Of a stretch of 64,000 bases of DNA, positions 44,244-55,597 are shown piece by piece. Under the pieces are notes generated by a model. That model ran no database searches. It saw only the letters and a program-made list of their open reading frames with translations, and was not told the DNA's origin. The position numbers and the translations under genes were made by a program. Every line of letters starts with the position of its first letter. Positions within the stretch are counted from its first letter, which is position 1. The stretch comes from Haberlea rhodopensis (taxonomy: Eukaryota > Streptophyta > Magnoliopsida > Lamiales > Gesneriaceae): contig CAJQUN010000004.1 of NCBI GenBank assembly GCA_907163345.1, forward strand, positions 12,615,235-12,679,234. Direction: 5' to 3'.

Positions 44244-45178
44244 TCAGCATACGTGAAATTTAGTACAATCTGGTGCTCTAAATTCGCAGGCACACATAAA
44301 TTCTGCACCAATCCATGGCAAGACGCAGCCCGCGTTCGAATCGTTTCCGCACAGCCTCTTGCAGTTGCGTTCGCAAACGATGAATGATAAATTCTCGCAT
44401 GGATATTCAGGCAACACTTTGTAGCAAACAGCCAAGTCTTTTTGGACGATTCCTCGAGGACTTTCCGATTCAACTGCACACCCCATAATAAATAATAAAT
44501 TGTTCAATCTCTCTACAAAATTGGGCTTTTAGATGAGACGACAATTCAACATGGTATCAGAGCATCTAATTAACACCGAGTATTTAAGTCAATTGTATCA
44601 TTGGGGGAGTAAATTGACCTATATAATGTAATCTGCATATTTTGAATAACATAAACAAGATAATCTGCACCTAAAGAATAACATAATGGGTAAATTACAC
44701 CTAAAATTTAAAAAAACTGACAATAAGTCCAACTTACCTCCTGTGATTTCGCTCAGGTGTAACTTACCTCCACGCAATTCGAAAAAAGACAGAAACCCTA
44801 TATTGTTTGTGGATATGTGCAAAACACTCATTCTAAATGAGGTAATTTTCATCAAGTCAAAAAATTCTAAAAAACGTGGAGGGCCGATGAGCTTTATTTT
44901 GTAAACTATAGGTAGATAAAGTAGCTATTTACAAATCACATGAGATAAAACGTCTATTATTGATACCAAATGGGGTAAATTATCACTAGCTCAATCTATT
45001 TCTATATAATAATGAAAATTACACAATTTTTTTTTAGAAATTATTTTATTTACATGGGTTATGCAAACCTTATATGCAAAAAGTCTTGTTAATTAAATAA
45101 ACATATTATTTTTGACATACCTGAAATAAAAGTACTGAGAATGAGAATCAAGTAAAAATATGAAGAGAGTTGTGCCAT
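44244..45178 (-). CDS. Secreted defensin-like cysteine-rich peptide (DEFL)
   Basis: Two exons, 45178-45121 and 44473-44244, are joined over a 647-bp GT-AG intron and encode 95 residues. Exon 1 is a signal peptide (MAQLSSYFYLILILSTFIS). Exon 2 encodes the mature peptide with ten cysteines spaced C-x8-C-x7-C-x3-C-x3-C-x7-C-x10-C-x1-C-x6-C-x5-C. The Cx3C and CxC pairs are the core of the cysteine-stabilised alpha-beta fold, and the intron just after the signal peptide is usual for plant DEFL genes. I cannot assign a subfamily; defence or reproductive signalling are both known for such peptides. A truncated duplicate lies at 35225-35398. hAT copy B begins about 360 bp upstream of the start codon. 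No ORF longer than 60 codons shows exon 1, so automated finders may miss it. Confidence 0.85.
44552..44563 (+). other. Isolated tRNA-Met primer-site-like sequence in the DEFL intron
   Basis: TGGTATCAGAGC on the plus strand is followed by ATCTAATTAACACCGAG and a GGGGGAGTAAATTG stretch near 44604. It looks like a remnant of an LTR element inside the intron. No LTR pair is visible. Confidence 0.4.
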
Positions 45179-45537
45179 ATTTGTACAGATAGTGTATTTT
45201 TTATTTTATTTTTTTATGTATCCTGATGCATTTCATGTCTATTATATATACGGCTCCAACAACTTACCTCCCTAAATTATTTTGAAATTTATGATTAATA
45301 TTATTACTATTATTTATTTCCTACATATTACCAAAATTGTAGGATTTGGTTAATTGCAATCTTAAATGTGTAATAGTTATTGAGGTCAACCTCTATTATA
45401 GTTGGCGTAATTTAATAATATTGTACTAATTAACCATATTGTTACAATCTTTATAACATTATTATAAGTATTTTTGCTATCTTAATTAATTATTGTACTA
45501 ATTAACCATATTGTTACAATCTTAATAACATTATAAG

Positions 45538-48500
45538 CAGGGGCGTAGCTAGGAATTTTATACAGGGGGGGCTGGACATTAAAAAATTAACTGTTTTCCA
45601 AACTTAAATAGAGTATGCATAAACAAAAAATTACAATTTATCCAAAAAGAGAGGTAAATTCAATAAACACTACTTTAATCGCAGTCTTCGATTTTTCAAA
45701 AGATCAAACATATCAACTATGTAATCTAAATCAATGCCATGAACAATCTCTCTCTCAATGTACAAAACCATTGTGTTGTTTAAATATTCCTGCTCCATTT
45801 TGTTACGAAGTGGTGTCTTAAGAAGTTTCATCCCTGAAAATGCTCGCTCTGTTGTTGCAGTAGAAACTGGAAGAGTCAAGACTAAACGAATCAACCTATC
45901 AATAAGGAAATAAATCCTGGACTTCTTCGTTTCGGCAAGCAATCGACATAATTTAGGAAGAGAATCAATATCTTTAAATCGTGGGTCTTCAAATACATCA
46001 AGCTTGTAGTGATCCAATTGACTCTTCAAATGTTTCATGTCATCTTTGGAGAAATCATTGGGATAAAATTTCTCAATTAGATTATAAATAGCAATTTCGG
46101 AGAATGATTTGAAACCATCACTAGGATTTAAGGCGTCACACAAGGTAAGAAGCTCCATTGTTTGCTCCGTAAATCTAGTATTCAACTCCATCAATTGTTT
46201 GTCAATCACAACATTGAATACATGAAAATGATAATATTCCTCCAACGTGAACTTATTTTTCTGCTGACAAGAACGTTTAGTACCTTCAGTATAAAGACTA
46301 GTCAAATCAGGTATTTCAATGTCATGAATATCACAAAAATTATTCACACTCCATATAAAATCATCCCATTCATCATCTCGCATTTTCTGCAAAAGTAATT
46401 TTGTAGTCGTGACTAAACTCATTGCATTCAAAATGTCTTGATCTTTTCTTTGCAATGCTTGACATAGCAGATCAGATGTTTCAAAGACTCGATGCATCAA
46501 CAACAAGATCAACACAAAGTCAAATGTCATCATCCCATTAAGCAAACCTTTAGCCTCCGCACGTATACTAAAGTTCGATTTCCCACCCATGAGATCTTCA
46601 AGAAGTGTACAAATTGAACCAAACAATTCAATAACGCGACTAACAGAAGTGTAATGTGAGCTCCAACGAGTAGATGCGGGTCGTTGCAAAGTAGTAGCTT
46701 GATTAACCCCACTACCAGTCCCAAGTTCTCCAGATGCTATCAAATCCATAATCTCATCTTCTCTAATCGATTTTAATTGAGAATGTCGTTTTGAAGAAGC
46801 ACCCACAAAATTGACAATGGAACTCAATTTAGAAAAAAATAGCCATACATCTGATACCTCTTTAGCTGCTGCAACTAAGGTAAGTTGTAGTCGGTGAGCA
46901 AAACAATGAACATAATATGCAAATGGACAATCTTTGATAAATAATGCTTGTAATCCATTCCATTCACCTCGCATATTGCTAGCACCATCATATCCTTGAC
47001 CTCTCATATTTTCAATTAAAAGCTTATGTTGTGTGAATATGTTGCATATATATGTTTTCAATGTCAAGGAATTCGTGTCACTAACACAAACAACTTCAAA
47101 AAATCGCTCCTTAACAAACCCATTGTAATCTACATATCGCAAAACAATAGCCATTTGTGATTTATGAGATTCATCAACTGCTTCATCAACAAGAATACAA
47201 AATTTGGCATCCCCAACTTCATCACGTATTTTACTTCGCACAATGTCAGCAATAATTTTTAGTATCTCCTGTTGAATTGATGGTGATGTATATGTGGCAT
47301 TCTTAGCTGCTTTGTCTAAGATAACATCATCAATTTCTTTAAACAATTCTCCTTGAAATTTGATCAATTCTAAAAAATTCCCACGATTATGAGAATCTAC
47401 TGACTCATCATGTCCTCTAAATGCACACCCCTGCAATGCTAGCCACATCACAGCTCTAATTGATGTCTTTAGAAGCAATCTGTTTTGCTTCACAATATTT
47501 TCTGATTGTTTGTCCATCCTTCTATCAATATGTTGAGATACATTTTTCAACCCCTCCCATTTTTGCATAGCAATACTATGTGATGAACTGCAGTCCCCTT
47601 CATGTTTTTTCAGTGGACAAATTTTGCAATTAACTCTTTTCCAATTCTTGAATCCTTCAACTGTAAACTTCTTATGAAGTGATGAAGGAGTATCAAAAAG
47701 ATAACATGGAAAACAAAATGCACTTTCCTTTATTTTAGAAAACTCAAGCCATTGAAACTTCATAAACCAAGAAGATTGGAAACTGCGTTTTTGCTGCTTA
47801 AAATCAACAAGTGGATATTCATATAAAGGTTGGTACGGTCCCATCCCTACATATTCTCTCCTAACCTCATCTTGTTTATTACATGGATATTGCCAAATTG
47901 CAATTCGTTTTCCAGGATCACGCTCATAATATGGATTATTGCCTTCTAATGGTTCGAGAGTACCTTCATTGCCAAGTTTGGATTTTTTGTTTTCCAATGT
48001 AGATCTTGAACTTGACGGAGGGGGATCATTTATTGCGTCTGCATTTTTTGATAACTGCTCACTATTTTTCTTGGTGAAATAATCAGTGATTCCCCTTTTT
48101 AACATTTTAATTCACCTATAAAAATTGTAAGATGCATCTCTAACCAAATTAGATAAAAATAGGACAATGTAATATTCTGTAGAAATATCTACAGAATGTT
48201 TTAATGTATAATTGTATATAAAAACAAAAAAACTATGCACAAATTAACCAAAGCACAAAGCAATCATCTTTAGGAAATTAATAAAGGCACAAAGCAATAA
48301 TCTGTAGATGAAAACCTTGCACAAAACAATATTATGTAGATGAAATCCTTGCACAAATATGATGATGGAATCTGTACCTGAGAGGATGAGAGGTAGAGGA
48401 AACTAGATGAGCGAGCGGCAACAGAGTAGCAGACACAGTGAGGCGAGAGGAAGATGGGTAGATGAAATCCTGTGTTGGAGACTTGGAGCAAGAAGTAAGA

Positions 48501-48795
48501 ATTAAATTCAATTAATTTAGTTTACGCACAGAAAGGTGAGAGCTAGAGTTAGGGTTAGATTTTAGTATAATTAATTGGTTTAAAATTTTAGATTTTGAAG
48601 ATAATTAATTGGTAAAAATCATGGGCTGAGGAAAGGGGCCTAAAACTAAATAAATGGGCTTGAATTGTTGACTTGAAATTAAAAAAAGTTGATTGATATA
48701 TTTAAAAATTGGGCTGAGACCTAGAACTAAAAAAAAAATATTGGGGCTTGGGTGGGCTTGAGCCCACCCAAGCCCCTACTATTCATCCGCCCCTG
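45538..48795 (-). mobile_element. hAT transposon copy B, structurally intact
   Basis: The element is 3258 bp with ends CAGGGGCGTA and, on the other side, TCCGCCCCTG. It is flanked by the 8-bp duplication ATTATAAG (45530-45537 and 48796-48803). It is in the opposite orientation to copy A and near-identical to it, apart from a one-base length difference in an A/T run. All expected parts (ends, leader with probable intron, full transposase frame) are present, so it may be mobile. Confidence 0.95.
45670..48105 (-). CDS. hAT transposase, full length (811 residues)
   Basis: One uninterrupted frame of 811 codons encodes a hAT transposase of the plant TTF-type/ZMYM1-like (DUF4371) group. It would act in the nucleus on its own terminal repeats. 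Landmarks: TTF zinc finger with SAFCFPCYLFD near residue 130; first catalytic aspartate in ILVDEAVDES near 307; second in GQGYDGASNM near 372; the CFAH motif near 401; RWSSHY near 490; and the C-terminal dimerisation block with STATTERAFSGMK near 745-757. The start MLKRGITDYFTK fits family N-termini. The transposase in copy A is identical in translation but split by a retrotransposon. I see no broken motif. Confidence 0.93.
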   Translation of the reverse strand: MLKRGITDYFTKKNSEQLSKNADAINDPPPSSSRSTLENKKSKLGNEGTLEPLEGNNPYYERDPGKRIAIWQYPCNKQDEVRREYVGMGPYQPLYEYPLVDFKQQKRSFQSSWFMKFQWLEFSKIKESAFCFPCYLFDTPSSLHKKFTVEGFKNWKRVNCKICPLKKHEGDCSSSHSIAMQKWEGLKNVSQHIDRRMDKQSENIVKQNRLLLKTSIRAVMWLALQGCAFRGHDESVDSHNRGNFLELIKFQGELFKEIDDVILDKAAKNATYTSPSIQQEILKIIADIVRSKIRDEVGDAKFCILVDEAVDESHKSQMAIVLRYVDYNGFVKERFFEVVCVSDTNSLTLKTYICNIFTQHKLLIENMRGQGYDGASNMRGEWNGLQALFIKDCPFAYYVHCFAHRLQLTLVAAAKEVSDVWLFFSKLSSIVNFVGASSKRHSQLKSIREDEIMDLIASGELGTGSGVNQATTLQRPASTRWSSHYTSVSRVIELFGSICTLLEDLMGGKSNFSIRAEAKGLLNGMMTFDFVLILLLMHRVFETSDLLCQALQRKDQDILNAMSLVTTTKLLLQKMRDDEWDDFIWSVNNFCDIHDIEIPDLTSLYTEGTKRSCQQKNKFTLEEYYHFHVFNVVIDKQLMELNTRFTEQTMELLTLCDALNPSDGFKSFSEIAIYNLIEKFYPNDFSKDDMKHLKSQLDHYKLDVFEDPRFKDIDSLPKLCRLLAETKKSRIYFLIDRLIRLVLTLPVSTATTERAFSGMKLLKTPLRNKMEQEYLNNTMVLYIEREIVHGIDLDYIVDMFDLLKNRRLRLK

Positions 48796-48803
48796 ATTAT
48801 AAG

Positions 48804-50669
48804 TATTTTTAGATGTAGTATATATAGGTTAATTTACAATCTTACAATCCTACATATCCATCATGCCAGTCATTCAAAGTTCTTGCATAGTCTTATCTCT
48901 ATTTACAAGCGAGAGTGACGGCTCAACACGGTCCATTTTGCCACATCAACATACTATGTCTCGCCGCCCATCTTGGTTCATGGGCCGTGCTGCCCGTGAG
49001 GGTGAGCCTAGGTGCCTAAGCTCCTCCCATAAAAAAAATTTATAAAGATGGGTCGTGCACGACCTGCTACTATAATGAACGGTCTCGTTCATTTTGCCAT
49101 CTCTATGTGGAATCATGTCATCTTACATGGAAGGTGTTTGCTTAATCTTGCAAATATATTTTCTACAACCACCTCGAATGGGATTTTGTCCATCCCAAAA
49201 GTTTCACATGTAGCAGTGGCATAGGCATGATTTGAAAATGAGAGGTAAAAAAATTTTAAAATAAAATTGTTTGGGGTCAAAATATAATTTAAGGGGACAA
49301 AATGTAGTTTTTAAGGGAAAAACAACAATTTTTTAGGGTAAAACTGTAGTTTAAAAAAAAAATTGATGCCCCCTTGCCCCTTAGTCAATCCGACCTCGAC
49401 ATATGGTATATAGATCAATTTAATACAACAAAAAATACATATATTCACAAACCAAACACCGTACTTCAATATTTATTATCAAAAAAGTTTCTAAAATTAT
49501 TTTTTAAAATTTTTTAATTTCCATATAATATTAAAAAGGTATTTTATTTTTTTATACAAAAAATATAAAATTTATGTACAGTACTTAATTGAAATAAAGT
49601 AGAGAATTAATTTTTTTTTTTTTAGAGGGCGTGAGACTCGATCTTGAATGTTGAGCTACGCCAGTAACTCAAATTGACTTTTCAAATGGCTGGTTTTCAT
49701 AATCTCTAGTAACTCAAATTGACTTTTCTATATTGCGCAATAGCCCTAATACTTTGCTATATTTCTATATCATAACCTTCAGTTTATTCTTATTCTCATT
49801 GACATGATATTCTTCCTTATGTGATCGAGTCTCCATCCCCCAAAATAATATTGAAACCGTACTAAAATTATATCTTATATATATTAAAAAAATAATTAGA
49901 AGTTACTTTACTTTCGCATTATTAAATTGATTGATTAATAAATTATTAAATAATCTTGTAAAAAAAATACATTATATTTGAAATGCAAATTGTTAATGCT
50001 AGCACAAATTGATCTTATATGAAGTTAGTAATTAATTTTATGATAAAAATAATTCGAAAAATGCAATTTATTATTAATTACCACCTTTTAAGGTATGTAA
50101 TATTATTATGTGATTATGAACTTCACGTCTTCATATCTGAACATGGGTGTAGTATCAATCAAGAGAGGCAAATCATTTTTTTTATCATACAAATATGATG
50201 ATTACATATAAATCCCTCTAATTTGAACGCATTTCTCTCTTTAATTTAAAAATAATGTCTATCTCTACTGCTATGAAATATTACGTCAAATCATATAAGA
50301 GGTAACCGTCAAATCATATAAGAGGTAATTGTAATTTTTCACATTCATTACAATCTAGAAGAGTGAATCATATATGTTCGTGCAAATTAAAAATCAAAAG
50401 TTGTAAAAAAATTATTCTTTAGGGGAGACTTACACGGGGGACATTGAAATTTAGGACAAATCTAAGGGGTGGGACATTTTCAAACTCGTTTATTTATATA
50501 TAAAAAGAAAACACTGTAATTCCCAAAAAATACCATCCGATTCCACCACTAAAGTAAGATGAGATAATTAAACCAAATACACCAAAAACAAAAAGAAGAA
50601 AGAAACAAACACTTCCCATTGTCATCAAGTCCAAGAAAAGCTCGTGCTTGTCTGAATCACCAACCTCGT
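48804..50669. other. Intergenic AT-rich sequence with repeat remnants
   Basis: No gene is convincing in these 1.9 kb. Near 49205-49400 a stretch resembles a short non-autonomous hAT-type remnant (GCAGTGGCATAGG at one side, TTGCCCCTTAG at the other). Poly-A/T tracts occur near 49500-49620 and 49960. The 3' end of SMT1 extends into the right side; the 85-codon plus-strand frame at 50619 is antisense to the SMT1 last exon. Confidence 0.5.
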
Positions 50670-53600
50670 TCAACTAAGGGGCTTCCGAGCCAAGAAAAAA
50701 TACATTGCCGTGAAGATCTCTGTCCTGAAAACCCAGTAACAACAGAGTGTGTCACTGATAAATCGAGCACAAACCGAGTTTTATGTAAACTGTTCAACCA
50801 CCTTTGCGATATGACAACACTCGTTGCCCGAATAAAAGACGTCGTCGCCGGAACAATACGTGGAACTAGACCATAACAAGTGCAGATGATACGAGTAAGA
50901 GGGAGGGAATCGACAAAGTGAAGGAAGAAATATGCCAGAATTCGATTAGCAGCAAGTTGTTAAGCTTGACTTTAAGGTTCATGGGGTTAATTTCAAACAG
51001 TCTGAAGAGTGATACATGAAGCCGATGCCAAGTAATTCAGGGGTGATAAGCATTATGATGATGAATTTCTATCGTCTCTTTGAATCATATTTTCTGAAAG
51101 AAACAAAAAAAGATACAAATACAAGCAAAAATGAGTGGAAAAGACACTTACTTTCCACCATCCACAAGTCCTTCTGCAGCTTTCTCTAGGAAAGCTTGAA
51201 CTCTTTGACTTCCCTTTGGTGCAACTCCAATTGTTTCTAGAGCCATCACCTGCAAACAAGGATATCGAATAAGGAGAAGATCTTTAGACAATAAATATTG
51301 GACAATGAATATCGACGTACACAATCAAGAATTAAAAATTCAAAAAGGAGGGAGTCATTTACCATGTTCTTTGTAAAGAAGCGTCCAATCGCTGTCAAAC
51401 GGAAACTGCTGAGGGAGAAGTGACTTTTATCCAAAGGTAAGTACCATGGCACGGGCGAGTCCACTGCAAGATCTTTCTCCCATACAACCTTTAGAAAAAG
51501 AAAATAGAAGAATAAAAGGTTTGTGTGTTATAAAGTTGTCTACAAAATTAGGAGATGAGCATAAACACAAGCAATTTGTTACTCACTTCAAAACCAGCTT
51601 TTTTAAGTGCTTCAAGACATTGCTGCGTCGTCCTTATGTCAGGGAGGCCATTACCTAGTTCTATCTCTGCCTGCGTTGTTTGAATTTCATATCAAATTCA
51701 TGAAGCCATGGCCAAAATTTGCATTTACATACATTTTTCCTGCAAAAATGGCAATCACCTTAATCTTTTGGTGTTCCTTATTATTTGGGTCGAAGGCTTC
51801 AGTCATGCACCACTCATATGCAGCAAAACACTGGCCTGGTTTAAGTACTCGATAGATTTCTTTATAGCATCCAACCTGAACAGCATGCGAACAAGACAAT
51901 GGCGACTCAGGAAACAAAATTCAAGATTTTAATGCATATAAACTCACATACCGCATCTGGGGCATGGCAGGTTGCTTCAATAGCATATACTGCATCATAA
52001 CTATTATCGGGGAATGGGATCTTCATGAAATCAGCCTGCATAATTATGAAGAAATGACAAGAAATGCACAAAAATAATTATAAAAAAAAACGAATACCAA
52101 ACAGATTTCTTTAACATTACTAACTTTAACAAAGTCACAAGTCTGGCCCACTCCAGTACTGAGGTTTAGTGCCTGCACCATCCAGAGACAGATGAACAAT
52201 AATATACAGGAGAACAAAACTGTTTTGGTGAACATAGGGAAATCTCGTGCCTAAAACACCCAAGCTTAACACCGTTTACGTGAGCACAGGGAAATCTTAA
52301 ATGATGCTACTGGAATGGACCTCAAATTGAAACAAGTTTGGTGATAAAATGCAAGTGAGTCTTTTGTTGCCATTATGGTATTTCAGAATGCAAGATCAAC
52401 CTCAGAGAGTAATATTGCAGCATGCCATAGATTAACTTTTACCTTTCCTCTAGTTATCTGATATTCATTGTTGTTCAGACCTGTAACTGCTGTAGAACTG
52501 CAAAAAATGTTGACAACGAAATGAGAGACTTGAGGCAGAATTTGGAGTAGAAGGAAAACATAATCGAAAATGCATGGACACAGAAACTCCCACAAGGTAA
52601 CTATTTAACTATAGATGCAACAAATTTTGTATGTTGTCACACTGAAACTTATTTTCTTCGTTGAGCACCACATCCCTAGTAGTATGCAACTATGATTAAA
52701 GCGTATAAAAACAAACAAGTAAGCAAACAATAATATGAGCTTCTCATATTACCTGAATCGAGCAATTTCTCTTAATGGTCCACCAATTCCACATCCTACA
52801 TCCAAAACCTACAGAAATGGAGAAAACCTCAACATTGATTAGCAGCAAATAAATTATTAAGTCCACAGAAATTCAATTTAAAAAATGGCAATACCTTCTG
52901 TCCTGGTTTGAGGGCAAGTTGTAAGGCAAGGAAGTGTTCGTGCCGCTTGATACTTTCTTGGAGGGACTCTCCTTTCCATCTGTGGCAGATTGCGATAATA
53001 TTAGTTAGCAACTGCTCCAAGATGCAACTTAAAATGGTCTCACATTTTCTCTACATCTTACTATCAATGGCCCTTCACTTTCATGAGATTTTCTTCGAAA
53101 ATATGAGCAACGATACTAGAAAAATAATAAGAACAAATCCAATGGACTAAAGCAGCATTCTCATTTTTTATTTTCTATTTTACAATATAATATGAGCAAA
53201 TTTGGTGACTTCTGGTAAACAAAGGTGATACAAAACATGATTGAACGAAAGATAAGTATATTGATTGAAAAAAGAACATCTGAATAAGAAAACTATTCAC
53301 CTTGGTGCAAAATGGAATGATTCTCCCCAGCCATACTCGTAGAAACTTGTGACGAGATCATAGTACTTATTCACCTGATAAAGTAACAGTCAAAAAGAAA
53401 TTTTCCCATGAGCTAATAATACTCATAACTAAATGGTAAACCAGCATATAAACCTCACCAAATATAATCACCAAAATTGCAGAGCACAAAAAGGCCATCT
53501 ATATCCTGGTTACGTATAACTCCACTTGATAACAATACCAAGTTGATAAACCAAAATTAAGGAACTCAAACTGATGGAGACAACTATCAAACCATCATGA

Positions 53601-55597
53601 GAATATTTTTCCCCAAATAAACAAAGGCCTTTATTTATATTGTGGTTTACACTTCCTTCAGCTATCGAATAGTCCCCGAGCAAAATAAAATTGTTCGGCA
53701 AAATTAAGTTATTAACAAACTTTAAGTTTGGATTCTTATAAATAACTATCAAACCATACTCTATATCAATTCCAGCATGAGAAAAAAAGAAGTATCTGGT
53801 GTAGGTAGACAATGGTGATATCACAGTAAGTAGGCTGCAGTATAGCTCCAGATTGCACTGTTTTAAAACTTTGACGAGATCATTTTTTGTTACTAAGGCA
53901 TTACAAGTGAGGATCACTTAAAACAGTAAAAACAACCGAAACAAATGGTACGATATGTTTCAGATTAAAAGATGAATGATTTTTTCTTAAAAAAATTGCT
54001 AGAAAAAAGAATAAATCAAAGTAAGAAATTGGCATTACAAAGACATTTCTCACCATGTCGGTGTAGTTATCTTTTCTCTCTTGCTCTTCGCCTCCATAAC
54101 AAACATGATATTTTTCGTACCTGATATACAATTGAAGTTTTCACAAATTCGTCTAATTTGATGAAACTACTAAAAACAACACACATCAAATCCTCTGACC
54201 AACAATATGCAAGGGAGAAGAACATGCAAGATGAAAAACACACAAGGTCAGATCAGAATGACCAGGGAACACAAGTTTGATGGTTAATACAACTAAAACA
54301 ATCACGGTGATATTACAGCTGTACAGAGACAAGAAAGTAAAACTTTATAACATCATCATAGATTATGAATTCATCAAAAGTTCATTCAATTTGATATCCC
54401 TTGTTCGTTGTCTAAAGAACAAGATTATGCGTGTATAACGGAACTGAAATTCCTGCAAATTTATGGATTGAGAATAGCAGGGAACAGCAAGCTTGCAAAT
54501 GTCGGTTGTCCTTGTATCCAAGGACATAGACTCAGACGTTAAAATTGGCACTATAATTTTAGAAGCTCAAGTATATGGTGTAATTTTTTTTAAAAAAATC
54601 AACCAAGTAAATTCGACAAATACAATACTAAGCAAACTTAAACATGATTACATGAAAATCATGGAAGACTAAAATAAAATTTTAAAAAAAGAATTAAAAG
54701 TAAGAACAGATAATTAAGGTTGGGGTAACAACATGATTTAAGATTTTATATTCCATATCTGAGTCCCCAATGGCTGAAAGTTGGAGTGAATTCAATACAT
54801 AAAGGAAATACTGTTTATGTTTTTTTAACTGATGAGAGGATTTTAACCAATTTATCAAAGTTTCACATGCAAGATTAATCCCACATAGCATTATGAACGA
54901 AAACTTTGAGCTACCACACAAGGAAAAATTCTGGAAAAATGTCACCGTATATTATTTATTGGTTATGCAAGTAAAGAGAAAGGACCACATTGCGATCCAA
55001 ACATGTGCTCATGTGCACTGACACCCAAAATACAGATCTTGTACATAGATAAAGTAAATACCCCACATGATAAAATCCAAGAAAGTTTAAATCTTGCACC
55101 ACATGCATTGATCAACTTTGCAATATATTTATTACTTACATCTTACCGCAATTTTACCCTCAAATTCACAGCAAACAGTTTCCCAATACCATTTTCGAAA
55201 TTAATTTAAAAAAAAAAAAAAAAGAGCAAAAGAAAAAGTTCGTATTTTCTCATCAACCCAGAGACAGATACCCGACTAGTTACATCTAGGAATATAGTAG
55301 CTGGTAATTAGTGATTCAATTACCGATTTAAAAAAGAAGAAAAAAAACACCCACAAAGAAAAGAAACAGAGTCAACTGGTAGATTGACAACAAGTGAAAA
55401 GTGGGATCCAGTCCAAACTTTAAATGGAAATAAGAAATTTGATTCATTAGCAACAACACTCTCCAGTTTAACAATCACATCTCACAGAAAAAGAGAAGAA
55501 GAAAAAAACAATACTTGTCAACAGCGGAGAGAACATCACTCTTGTCAATCTTTCCTCCAAGCCCAGATGCCAGATCCAATGCTCCTGCACTCGACAT
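50670..55597 (-). CDS. SMT1: Sterol C-24 methyltransferase (cycloartenol C-24 methyltransferase)
   Basis: SMT1 transfers a methyl group from S-adenosylmethionine to C-24 of cycloartenol, the first committed step to 24-alkyl sterols in the ER. Thirteen exons were traced (minus): 55597-55515, 54120-54054, 53374-53301, 52979-52895, 52808-52753, 52497-52443, 52172-52125, 52035-51952, 51875-51759, 51670-51587, 51488-51363, 51249-51152 and 50724-50670, giving 343 residues, normal for SMT1. Seen motifs: YEYGWGESFHF (62-72, sterol-binding region I), VLDVGCGIGG (104-113, SAM site), EATCHAPDA (176-184) and VLKPGQCFAAYEW (194-206). The C-terminus is KTEIFTAMYFFLARKPLS. The last exon is tiny and 427 bp from the one before. 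The alanine in EIFTAM replaces the proline common in the family. Confidence 0.95.

Noticed and set aside
50619..50876. 85-codon plus-strand frame
   Set aside because: It is antisense to the SMT1 last exon and its 3' intron and shows no domain.
50866..51001. Alternative SMT1 last exon of 45 codons
   Set aside because: The acceptor is good but the protein is unlike SMT1; the downstream exon at 50724-50670 encodes the conserved C-terminus.
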